NCBI GenBank assembly: GCA_031772625.1
Contig: CM062804.1
Location: 1,023,913,208-1,023,977,207, forward strand
Reading direction: 5' to 3'
From: Pinus tabuliformis
Taxonomy: Eukaryota > Streptophyta > Pinopsida > Pinales > Pinaceae
Length of the DNA stretch: 64,000 nt
The notes under the pieces were generated by a model. The model was not told where the DNA came from and made no database searches. It saw only the letters and a list, made by a program, of their open reading frames with translations. The translations under genes and the position numbers were made by a program. Each line of letters starts with the position of its first letter. Position 1 is the first letter of the stretch. This document shows positions 34,671 to 45,105 of this stretch, piece after piece.

Positions 34671-37600
34671 TTTGAGTTGGATTTCTCACTTATCGCATGC
34701 ATGGTTTCATCCATGGTGGGATGTGTGTGGTACCTGGATAGTGGAACTTCATTCCACATGTCAGGTGACAAGAATATTTTCAGTACCTTGGAGGAGAAGG
34801 ATCTCTAGATGCAGATCAAGATTGGTGATCATGGAAAGTACCATGTTTCAGGTGAAGGTACGGTTGTGTTTTAGAGGGAGCATGGAGCTCCCCTCACCCT
34901 GAATGATGTAAAGTATGTACTAAGTCTGAAGAAGAACCTTGTGAATGTCACTATGCTAGAAGATAAAGGCTATGATGTAGTCTTTAGTCAAGGAAATCTA
35001 TTCCTGAGGCATATCGGTATTGGAAAAACAAATTGAATAGGGTTTGAGTAAAGAATCTCTACAAGCTAGAGGTAGACGATTGTGCTGTTTTGAGTTCCAA
35101 AGCTGAGATGGAGTAGAGCCAAGATGCTGGCAAGATATGGCATAGAAGACTGAGCCACTTACACCATGGAGCCCTAAAGATCATGCAAAACATTTATATC
35201 AGATCACCCAAGGGAAAGCTTGAGCAGATGACTACATGAAAAGGTTGTAGCTTGGGTAACTATGCGAAAACTTCCTTCCCGGATCGAGACAGTTGAGCTG
35301 GAGCAATCTTGGAGTGAGTTCACTCAGATGTTTATGGACCCTTCTCTACAACCTTCACCTCTAAACATAGGTACTATGTTATTTTTATTGATGATTTTTC
35401 TCATAAATGTTGGATCTAATTTATGCAAAAGAAGGATCAGACCTTCTTGAGGTTTTGTGAGTTTAAATCCTTGGTAGAGAAAGAATCTAGAAAGAAAATA
35501 AAAGCCTTGCGTAGTGACAATGGTGGAGAGTATGTCTCCCAATAGTTTAAAGACTTCTGCACTATAGAAGGTATTAAATGGGAATTGACAGCACCCCATA
35601 ACCCACAGCAGAATGGGGTAGCTAAAAGGAAGAACAAATCGATTGTGGGAGTAGCTCAAGCGATGTTGCATGACCAAAGCCTACCACTGCATTTGTGGGC
35701 CGAGGCATGGAATACAGTAGTATACTTGCAAAACAGAAGCCTGCACCGTATACTAGGAATGAAGACACCTATGGAGGCCTATTCCAGGAAGCAACCTGAT
35801 GTAAGTCACATCTAAATCTTTGAATCATCAGTTTATTTTCATGTGACCAAAGATTCCAGGAAGAAGCTAGACCCAACGGCTGAGTTGGGAATACTTGTGG
35901 GGTACACGGATACACCCCACAACTATCAGATGTACCTTCCTTCCACTTAGAGGACTTTGGTACATAGGGATCTGAAGTTCGACGAGCAAAAATCCATACA
36001 CTTATCACTTGAGAGGGAGCTCGAGTTGCATGCAAATGAGGAACGTTCAGTTCTTAAGGATGAGGAGCCTCAGATTGATGCAGAGCAGCCGCATGCAGAG
36101 GATCCGGGAGTGGAGACATCAACTCATGCTGATACTTCCAGAGATGGGCATAAACGCTCAAGGGAAGCTGACAGGTTGATGTTGGTTGCACTAGAGAATG
36201 TGAGATAGCCATCTTCTCAGCGTAGATAGAGGAGGTCACCCGAGCGGTACACTGGGTACATGGCCCTGGTTGGGGAGTGTGTAGTTACTGAACCTTCTTC
36301 ATTCGAGGAGGCAGTGTAGCAACTAGTCTGGGTTGATGCAATGGTAGAGGAGTACGACTCTATCATTTGGAACAATGTGTGGGATGTTGTCCCAAGGCCT
36401 TAGGGAAAGTTAGTGGTGAGTTCCAGATTGATTTACAAGGTAAAGCAGGCAGTTGATGGCATTGTTGAGAAACATAAGGCAAGGTTTATTTCCCAGGGTT
36501 TCTCACAGGTGAGGGGATTGACTATGATGAGAATTTTGCTACTGTAGCAAGGTACTCATCGATTAGATCAATGTTGGCAATATTAGCTCAAATGGGTAGA
36601 AGATCCACCAAATGGATGTGAAGACATCATTCCTCAATGGGAAGATTGAGGAGGAGGTGTACGTTGAGTAGCCAAAATGTTTCAAAACCTTCGATCATGA
36701 GTTTCATATGTGCAGACTCAAGAGGGCTCTGTGTGGGCTGAAGCAAGCACCCCGTGCTTGGTACACCAGGATTGATATCTAATTCACTGGGTTGGGCTTC
36801 ACCAAGAGTGAAGAATATGTAAACCTTTACCACACCATGGTAGAAGGTAAACCATTGATCATTGTTCTTTATGTTGATGATCTGATTTTGACAGGTGATG
36901 ATCAGCTGATATAGTCTTGCAAGGAGGACCTTGCAAGAGAGTTCGAGATGAAGGACATGGGACTTATGCACTACTTTCTAGGCATGGATGTGTGGTAGAA
37001 AGATGGGGAAGTATTTGTGTCTCAAGGAAAGTATGCCAATGAGATACTCAGGTGCTTTCACATGGAGAAGTGCAAGCCCATGCAGACTCCTCTAGCTGGG
37101 AACTAGAGGAAGGAGGATGCTACCTTAGGTGAGGTAGTAGTTGGTACTGTTTATCAACAGCTGGTGGGTTCACTTATGTATTTGGTGAACACACGACCCA
37201 ACTTATGCTTTGCAGTGAACCAACTGAGTCAAGCTATGGTTTAGCCTACCAAGCTATTTTGGAAGATAGCGAAGCATGTGCTAAGATACCTCAGAGGCAC
37301 ATCCCAGTTCAGATTGTGGTACAGACGGATAGAGGGAGTGAAGATTTAGGGCTTCATAGATGCGGATTAGACAGGGAGTCCATCAGACTGGAAGAGCACT
37401 TCTAGAGGAATCTTCAACCTTGGTTCAGCTGTCGTTTCCCAGTACGATAGGAAATAGAGATCAGTTGCACTTAGCTAAACAGAGGCTGAATACATGGCTG
37501 CTAGTCAGGCTGCATGTGAGGCCATTTGGATGCAGAAGATTCTAGTGGGATTGTTTGGTCAGATGATGGATCCTACAATGATCTATTATGATAACCAGAG

Positions 37601-37835
37601 TTGTATAAAACTCTCTGAGAATCTAGTTTTTCATGACAGGTCCAAGCACAAAGATATCTGGTATCACCATCTTCGAGACTGTGTGGTCAAGACGATCATG
37701 TTGTTGCTGTATGTTTCAACTGAGGAACAGGACGTAGATATTTTGACTAAGGCATTGTCAAACTGCAAGTTCGAGTTCCACAGAGACAAGATTGGGGTTA
37801 CTGATAATCCCTTTCTTGTTGAGAGGGAGTGTTGA
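34671..37835 (+). pseudogene. Copia pol (protease, integrase, RT, RNase H)
   Basis: Landmarks in order are protease WYLDSGTSFHM (DSG at 34737-34745); integrase zinc region WHRRLSHLHHGA and KGCSLGNYAKTSFPDRD (about 35140-35290) with a TGA just before KGC; integrase RSDNGGEYVS (about 35510) and HNPQQNGVAKRKN (about 35600). In the last block the catalytic glutamate, normally in VAERKN, is lysine. RT has VWDVVPRP and an intact YVDD (36870-36881). RNase H ends with DRSKHKDIWYHHLRDC and the frame closes at VEREC (37833). Many stops and frameshifts are scattered through it, so it is inactive. Confidence 0.85.
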
Positions 37836-38849
37836 AAATAGCAACAAGAAATGCTAAAAATAGAATCTCTAAAAAAAGCAGAGCTATAAATAGCAGTTCA
37901 GCGAGTGTTGATCTTACCAACAATGGATGGAAAAATGGAAGTGCTAAAAATAGCATTCTATAAATAGCATTTCGGGATACCTTCCTATTTTAGTGAGCTT
38001 GTAAAATAATGAATTAATTCATCTTGAGTTAATTAGTTAAGGAAAATCAAACTTGAAGTCTATGTGGGGACTTGCAATAGTTTCACCATTAATTGAGGAA
38101 TTTATCCATCAGTTAAAGAGATAAGGATGAGTTGTAATATTGAGTTGTAATTAGTTGACTTAGTTAACTGAGTCAAGTCTAGTTAGATTAATTCAAACAT
38201 TTTGTTGAATTAATGTATGTTCAGTTAGTTAATGCTTGCATGCATGTAACTACTGCACTTCAGATAACTAATGATTCTCTCATAAATAACTCATGCATGT
38301 CAATTCAGACAGAGACCCAGTTGAGATCAGATGGAGGGGAAATGTACTATCAGTTGCTAGAATATTCCATTGTGAATATTTCATTGCATGCAAAAGGAAT
38401 TCTTTCCTTGAGGATTGCGTAGTTACTTCTTTAGGTTTAGTGAGTGTGATGAGGCCAATTCACACATGTGACATCATTGGACCTCAAGAAAAATTGTGCA
38501 AGGAAATAGGAGGCTTGGAGGGATTGAGGAGGACATATACAGTGTCTATTCAGTCTTTGAGTTGTATTGTTTGATTGTAGAGAGAGTAGGATAGCTTGAG
38601 AGATGATTCTTTTTGTAAATTGAACAAGATTTCCACTTGTATGATAATACAGAGTTGGGATTTTAGGTTGAGGCTTTCCCCGTGATATTTCTTTTGTGCT
38701 ATATGTGATTGATTTCTCATTCTCAGTTATATGTGTTCTCGTGATCTTGCTAAATTCGATTAAGCTTCTCCAAAGTGTTGTAGAAGTAGATCTTGTATTG
38801 TGTTTTAGTATATTAGATAATATGTTGATCTAAAATGGGAATTTCTACA
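37830..38849 (+). mobile_element. 3' LTR of copia element
   Basis: It starts TGTTGAAAATAGCAACAAG right after the purine tract GAGAGGGAG (37821-37829) and ends GGGAATTTCTACA. It is 1020 bp long. A block of about 50 bp present in the 5' LTR is missing near 38000. Confidence 0.9.
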
Positions 38850-39956
38850 TTTCGAAAGATGTGTCGATGTTTTAATTTATTATTGAGGAACAAGACATTT
38901 TAGCTACCTAACAGTTGGATCATATCTATTCACAGTCGAGTATGCTCTATGAAGTCTTGGCTAATGCCCTAGGCCATCTATTGAACCTCACAAACTTGTT
39001 CCTGGTCCACATGTCGGTGGCGTGATCAGTTCTATTTTTGATTCCATGAGCCAACTTTCTTCCCATATTGCATAATTGATTATAACATCTCAATCCCCAG
39101 CAAGTGTGCATGGCTCTGATAAAGCACTCTCTCCTGAGATTCCACTAATGTTCTAACAGTGAAGTCCACTCAATTGAAGAATAATAAAAAATCTAGTGGT
39201 AAACATAATAAAAAGAGAAATAAACAAAAGAACAAAAATTCTCAGCAATCCCAAACCAAACCTTAGAATCGTGTTGGTGGGGGGGGGGGGCGCGGGGGGT
39301 GGGTGCAGGGGAGGGCACCAGTGAACATCATCATAATGTCAAGTTTCCTTGTAAAATTTTACAAGGTGATCACAAAAGTTATGAGTTCCCCCTAATGGAT
39401 GAAGTCCATAGGCTTCTTTCACCACCATTTAATCAACAACTGATTGTTTTGACTCATATATTCCTTAAAAAACCTTAGCAACATATGGTTTCTCAACCTC
39501 CTCTACCTCTGTAAGTGGGTAATGAGGGGACACCTTCTCATTCCACCCATATTCCATCCGTGTTTATGTGCATGGAATACATGAATGTGACTACATGAGC
39601 CAAATACTATGATGTTCTTATGTTGAGTTCATCTAAGGACTCATCAGCTTCACCTACCTCCACTAGACCTGTCACTTTGGATAAGCTAGTGGAACCTTTC
39701 TATTGCCCTCCTAAGGGTGTTCTTCATAAGATGACACGCAATCATTTAGCCAGGGTTGCTTAGCATTACAATATTGTTGAATATCTTGCTTACGCTCCTT
39801 GTCCCATGTCTTCCTTAGAGGTCTTGCAAATTTCTCCTCAACAGCGCAAAGCCTTGTTGTCTATAATTGGTGGAGTCGATATGTCTGACTCTAGTCTTAT
39901 CGCCTTTAATGCCAACAAATCCACTCCTAGCCTGTCCCGTCATATTTCTTTTCAAA
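38850..39956 (+). pseudogene. Old Ty3 gag/pol, second segment
   Basis: The frame resumes after the copia element as SKDVSMF, then EEQDILAT and QLDHIYSQSSMLYEV, the gag helix that normally follows. A lysine/asparagine-rich linker (KNNKKSSGKHNKKRNKQKNK, near 39180) leads to a decayed zinc region (VKFPCKILQGDHKSYEFPL, near 39340). At 39790-39955 there is the pre-protease block ISPQQRKALLSIIGG and LSRHISFQI. It stops at the TCAAA target site of the next insertion. There are many stops. Confidence 0.7.
39279..39315 (+). other. G-run cluster (possible G-quadruplex)
   Basis: G runs of 12, 6, 3, 4 and 3 lie within 37 bases in the old gag linker. This could fold as a G-quadruplex on the plus strand, or the 12-G run could be a sequencing or assembly error. 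Confidence 0.5.
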
Positions 39957-40575
39957 TTATCCAAACTTAAATAGGAACACAAAAAATTATAGATATAACC
40001 ATAAATATAGAGATGCAGCAGAAATAACACTTCATTTCATTAATATTAAATACTGAAATATGATTACAAAAAGAATGGAAATATGACTAGCTTGGGCGAA
40101 GGTAGCTTATCTCTGAGAAGTGATGTGGTGGCTACATGCCTTTGAATTGTGGTACAGTGAGGCTCGAAGGACTATTTATTATTGAGAAACAATGGAAATC
40201 CTAAACATCCAAAACCATAACCCTAGGAGATGAAGCACCAAAACTATGGGTCTAGTTTTGGTAGATTGGTACATCAATTTCCCAGGGTCGTAAATTTGGC
40301 ATACAATCTTCATTTGACGCACAAAATACCTTGTTATAAATATATATCTGAGGACTAAAAATTCCAACAAATTAAAATAGGGTGGGCACAGATTTTTAGC
40401 CTCGATTTTCCAAAAATCGTCATTTAAGGCCTCAAAATGTCTTCGAATGTTTAGGGACCAGATACTGTCAAAAATAGTAAATTGTGCTATAATTAAGGAA
40501 ACTAAAAAATTGAAAGAGACAGTGGTGGGGGTCCAAGTGGAATAGGTGGGTAGCCACCAACATCCATCGGGATCA
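39957..40575 (-). mobile_element. 3' LTR of Ty3 deletion derivative
   Basis: It matches 42981-43603 throughout, with shared blocks ACCATAAATA, AGATGTGGTGGCTACATG and CCCTAGGAGATGAAGCACC. It ends GGGATCA on the plus strand. Confidence 0.85.
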
Positions 40576-41160
40576 AGCCTCCCACCTTATGAAGAAATGG
40601 TCCCCATTATGTTGAATGCCTCCATGAGATGGGGAAACTTCTGTTGAACTAGGTCCCTGGTGAGCCACTTTCATTGGTATAGGGGTTAGCTAGCTTTGAC
40701 AACCTGATGTAGTTGGCTCTTCTATTAGTGACCGTTCTTGACCCGTGTGTTCATAATCCAATCAGTTGTGGCTTGTTCCATGTCTTCTGGGTTTAACTCT
40801 ATTGGTGTGATATGTTCAACAATGTCTGATGTGTCCAGTAATGGTGAGAAGCATGGTCAAAGGCAATCCACATTGAACAATGGGTGTAGGCCAAGGAATG
40901 GGGAAATGTTGAGCTCAAAAGAATTGTTTCCCATAGCCCCAGTAGTGGTGTAAGGACCATATTAGAGTAGTATGTGCTTCTTATGGGCTATGATAAGGCA
41001 TTCTCTCTACAAATGCAACCAAACTTTGTCACCCACCTAAAACTTGTGTGGGACCTGATGTTGATCATATCATTTATTATACTTGGAATTTTACATAATG
41101 GAGCAGTGATATATTGACCCATTAGGTAGAGGTGCTCCAGGAGTCAGATCGAACAAATGC
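40576..41160 (-). pseudogene. Integrase C-terminal end joined to an RT stub
   Basis: The minus strand spells HCQVKHLFDLTPGAPLPNG, the start of the RT region, then jumps within about 30 codons to VGDKVWLHLQ and ITPIELNPEDMEQATTDWIM, which belong to the integrase tail. The missing part includes the RT palm, RNase H and the integrase DDE core. This is the internal deletion junction (about 41060-41120). Confidence 0.7.
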
Positions 41161-42960
41161 TTGACCTGACAGTGCAAGGGTACCCCTATGGGTGAGGAGA
41201 AGATGTCCCTATATTCTTCCACGATTGTATCCACCTGCTTATACTGCATGGAGGAACCCTTTCAAGGGGACATGGATGTGGCTACGATCTTACCCTTACT
41301 TTGAGTGCAAATTAGAAAGCAATAAAAAGATCCCAGTCTGGGAGATAGTCTTACAAAATTTCTTAGCAGAGATGAAAGAGATGGTGGTAGGTGGGGCTAC
41401 CTTCAGTATCCTGTATAACTTATTACCTAAAGAAATAATAAAATAGCGAGGTATCAACTCATATACAGGATTTCGGTTCCACAAGTATGGTTTTCCTAAT
41501 AATACATCACAAAATTCAAGAGGAGAAACATAAAAAAATACCTCATTTGTGAAGGGCTTGATGTTTTAGGGAAGGTGACACTGCTGGCTGACTCAGAGAT
41601 CTCATCCTTAGTGAAGACACCTGATTTTGTACGACTGCAGGTGTGGTGTGGTTGGTAGGCCCAGCCGCTTCACAACCTCTACTGAAATTAGGTTCTTTTG
41701 GCTCCCACTGTCAACAATGAATTGTAGTGGTGAACCCTTCACCCACATTTCTTAGTGGAAGAGGTGCTCCCCCTCCTCTAGATCTTCGTTCTCATTCTAC
41801 TGGATCTTGGTGGTAGCAATAGTGGTACTGGGCTCTACATCAATAATCTGCTTCCTGTTCTCATTCCTCTTGTCAGGTTCTAACTCAAAGTTAGAACATG
41901 CATCAGATTGGGAAGCCTTCAGCTTGACCACTAGTCACTGCTTTGCCCAACACTCACTTGTGTTGTGAGTGGGTCTCTTATGGAACTCTCACCACTTTCC
42001 TATGTCCTTCTTTGACTTCATCATTTTTTAATTTTTTTCTTGTAGCTTCAACGGGTTTTCTTGGGTCACCACACCTTGGCTCTATCCTTTGTTCTCTGGT
42101 TTGGCGACATCTTTCCCTTGCTTCAGATTCACAGATCCAAAGTCTCGCTTTTTTTTTAACTTCTAATCAACCTTGACAGTGTATCAGTACATTGTGCCAA
42201 GTGAGATGATGTCCAAGAACTCCATATCTTCCTAGATGTAACTGTGTAGGCAGTCATTTTATTTGAATACCAAATTCCGCTTAGAATCCTTGATACCCAA
42301 CTTCATGCGAAGGGTATGAAAATATTAGTAAAATGTGGCACATCTTGGTCCCTTCCTTGCCGCAGCGTGGTCCACTTTATGTATTTATCCTAATAGCTCA
42401 TGACAAGGTACTACTACTCCTTGATGGTGTCTCGAAATGAATTCCAAGTGGGTGTGGCTGAAAATAGTGAGGGTGTACTTTTATCTTTATTCTCATAGTA
42501 GGTTTCCCACTAGTCCTTGATGTGGGGGCAGCTTTGAGAAGTGAAAAAGTAACTTTTCCTAGCTAGAAAAATCATGAACAAAAAAATATCCTGCAAGTAG
42601 ATTTAACCATTTATCTAAGGTTTCTGCAACTATCTAACCCTAAAATACTGGAATGTCAAAGTTAACTTGTACCTTAGAGGGTGTGGTGATTCCAGATTAA
42701 CTACTAGAAGGAGATGCATCACCCTTGGGTACTTGCTGAAGGATCTAGGTAAAGTTGTCCATCATCGTGTACCTTTGTCACTCGAGGGCTTCTTCAAGAA
42801 ATATTTTGAAAGGATATCCTACCCTCTCATCTTTCTTTACTTCTACCTTGGTAGGGCATTAGGATTTGTGAGGTTGGTCTTCGAAAGGTTTGAGCAGTTT
42901 GATCCCTAACTACTTATATCCCAACCTCATTGGGGACATGCAAAGAAAAATAGAGAAAGG
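41161..42960 (-). pseudogene. Ty3 gag-protease of the deletion derivative
   Basis: The minus strand has a gag core (VQVNFDIPVF, AETLDKWLNLLAGYF, FHTLRMKLGIKDSKRNLVFK) with many stops and a cysteine/histidine motif EFHKRPTHNTSECWAK near 41960. The protease follows, with WVKGSPLQFIVDSGSQKNLI (DSGS at 41701-41712) and DVLLGKPYLWNRNPVYE. It lies in normal order behind the primer site. The active-site DSG is kept although the surrounding frame is broken. Confidence 0.75.
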
Positions 42961-42966
42961 GAAGAT

Positions 42967-42979
42967 CGCTTTGATACCA
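42967..42979 (-). other. Primer binding site, initiator-Met type
   Basis: The minus strand reads TGGTATCAAAGCG, one base different from the initiator-Met site over its core, one base beyond the LTR end. Confidence 0.8.
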
Positions 42980-42980
42980 C

Positions 42981-43603
42981 TTATATGAACTTAAAAATGA
43001 ACGCAAAAAAATTACAAACATAACCATAAATACAGAGATGCAACAGGAATAAAACTTCATTTCATCAATATCAAATACTGAAATATGCTTACAAACATAA
43101 TGGAAATAAGACTAGTTCAGGCGATGGGAGCTTATCTTTGAGAAGAGATGTGGTGGCTACATGAATTTGAACTTTGTTACAATGAGGCTCGTAGGCCTAT
43201 TTATTATTGAGAAATAAAGGAAAACCTTAAACATCGAAAACCCTAACCCTAGGAGATGAAGCACCAAAACTATGGGCCCTGTTTCATTAAATTGCTACAT
43301 CAATTTTCCAAGGTCATAAATTTGGCATATGATCTCCATTTGATGCGCACAATACCTCGTTAGAAAGATCTATCTGAGGACTACAACTGTGTACTGGCCA
43401 ACATAGGGAAAATACTATTGCTGGCTCTAGCTTTCCCCAAAAAATCTTGTTTAGGGCCTCAAAACAACTCTGGAGGTTTAGGACCCAAAAAACTACAAAA
43501 AATAGTAAATTGTGCTACAATTAAGGAAAATGAAAAATTGAAAGAGACATTGGTGGGGGTCCAAGTTGAATAGGCAAGTGGCTACCAACATCCATTAGGA
43601 CCA
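42981..43603 (-). mobile_element. 5' LTR of Ty3 deletion derivative
   Basis: It starts TTATATGAACTT and ends TTAGGACCA on the plus strand, followed by the TCAAA duplication. It is 623 bp long. Confidence 0.85.
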
Positions 43604-44093
43604 TCAAATCTTTGTGCAAATTTTCCAAAATAATATTCATCGCACTTTGGTGGATGAAGGCTCTTCCACGTGTGCTATGTCAGTATCCTGCTAGAACGAT
43701 CTTGGCTCTCCAAGGATCACCATGTCCAATACCACTCTCTAAGCCTTTCATTGACACAAATTTTTATCCAAGGGGGTTCTTCCCAAGTTTTTAATTGAGT
43801 TAGGAGGAAAAAAAATTATGTCAATGTTGAATTTGTCAACACTCCTTTGGACTATAACATGCTCCTTAGCCGTAGTTGGTTATATTCCATGACCATAGTT
43901 CTCTCATATGTATTCCATGTACCTTGATTTCATCATGAAGGAAGGAATGTTACCATTGACCAACTTGACTATTTTTTTTCATCGGCCTAAATTTCCTCTA
44001 TGGGGAATTTTGTCCCACTTGTTGGAAATAACCCTAGATAATATGAGAGTGTCAGTGTAGGCTTGCTTAAAATCTCATCTCTTATTGGGGTGT
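43604..44093 (+). pseudogene. Old Ty3 protease, third segment
   Basis: Host coding resumes as IFVQIFQNNIHRTLVDEGSS, the aspartic protease with DEG in place of DSG, which is usual for this plant Ty3 lineage. Then come a CWxxxGSPxxxMSNTTL-like block, PLDYNMLLSRSWLY and HHEGRNVTIDQLDYFF. Several frameshifts are present. It ends at the TGTTGGG start of the next element (44094). Confidence 0.75.
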
Positions 44094-44427
44094 TGTTGGG
44101 TCCCTATAATACTAGTGATTACCCCATTACTACTGTAGTTATACCCCTTATTTATATTGTTGTGCCCCTATTACCCCCATATTATTATTTATGTGCCCCA
44201 TAGAATCCCTCTATTGTTGTTTTTGTGGCTTTATATTATTATTGTTAGGTCGGCTGGATTATATTGTGACTCCTTAGACTCCTATATATAGAAAGGAGGT
44301 TTTTGTCATTTGTATCATCCAAGAATTTTTCATTTATGTAATGTAAAGGAGATTGCTCCCTCGAAGAGGCTGAATTCTAAGGCGTTGATCTATCTTTTCT
44401 ATCTTTTCTTGAGCTGGTTTCATAACA
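44094..44427 (+). mobile_element. 5' LTR of chromodomain element copy 1
   Basis: It starts TGTTGGGTCCC and ends GGTTTCATAACA. A TATA box, CCTATATATAGAAAGG, lies at 44281-44296. It is followed by the primer site TTTGGTATTAGAGC (44428-44441), one change from the initiator-Met site. Confidence 0.92.
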
Positions 44428-45105
44428 TTTGGTATTAGAGCTTTGGATTCTAGGGTTTTGCTGCTCCAAACAGGCCATCGTGGCATTTTTGCTATAACTT
44501 TTTTTCTGTAACGTTTCAGAAGTCACAAAAAAAACCCATTTGAGAATAATTGACGCTGAATCTTTCGTTCAAATTTCAGAGCTTTTCGCATGATATTTTC
44601 GGAGATATGATCTGAGGAAGTTGGTCCTTTTGCAGACTCCTGAATTACATTCAAAACAGGTGACCTGGGGAAAATCATCATAACTTTGTCTCTGAGGATC
44701 GGAATGAAATTTCATAAAAAGGTAAAGAAATAGGATAGAATGTAGTTTCTTGTGGGTGTTTTTTAGATCCAAAGGTCGAAACAGTGACTCGCGGCACGTC
44801 GTACAATTTAGCTGTACTGAACTAGTCTATAATCAAGTCACTGTGGGAGATTTCGAATAACTCTTCCTTGGAGAATCCAATTTGGGTCAGACTTGTGGTA
44901 TTGGAAAGAGGACATAGAGAGCTACTACAGGTCACAAGTTCAGAACTAGATGACTGGAAAGTATAGAGATACATCAGAGGCAATATCGAGCTCCTACAAA
45001 GTGAAAAAAGGTGTGTAGATTTTTTAAATTTTTGCTTAAGCTTGGTTTGAAAATTTATTTTGAAGGAATTCAAAGGGCATAGTAGAGAATTATTATTGGT
45101 AACTG

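Larger units (their letters stand above)
32677..38849 (+). mobile_element. Ty1/copia element inserted in the old Ty3 gag
   Basis: LTRs at 32677-33746 and 37830-38849 flank a complete but mutated gag-pol in copia order (gag, protease, integrase, RT, RNase H). The flanks TTTCA (32672-32676) and TTTCG (38850-38854) are a target duplication with one CpG-type change. A primer site follows the 5' LTR and a purine tract precedes the 3' LTR. Sampled LTR divergence is about 6 percent by eye. The element interrupts host codons for HIS-KD. Confidence 0.92.
39957..43603 (-). mobile_element. Ty3 deletion derivative inserted in the old Ty3 protease
   Basis: LTRs of about 620 bp (39957-40575 and 42981-43603) flank 2.4 kb. 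TCAAA at 39952-39956 and 43604-43608 is the target duplication, and the host frame joins cleanly across it. The minus-strand primer site at 42967-42979 fixes orientation. Gag, the protease and the C-terminal end of integrase remain, while nearly all of RT, RNase H and the integrase core is missing. LTR termini are not the canonical TG at one end. Confidence 0.85.
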
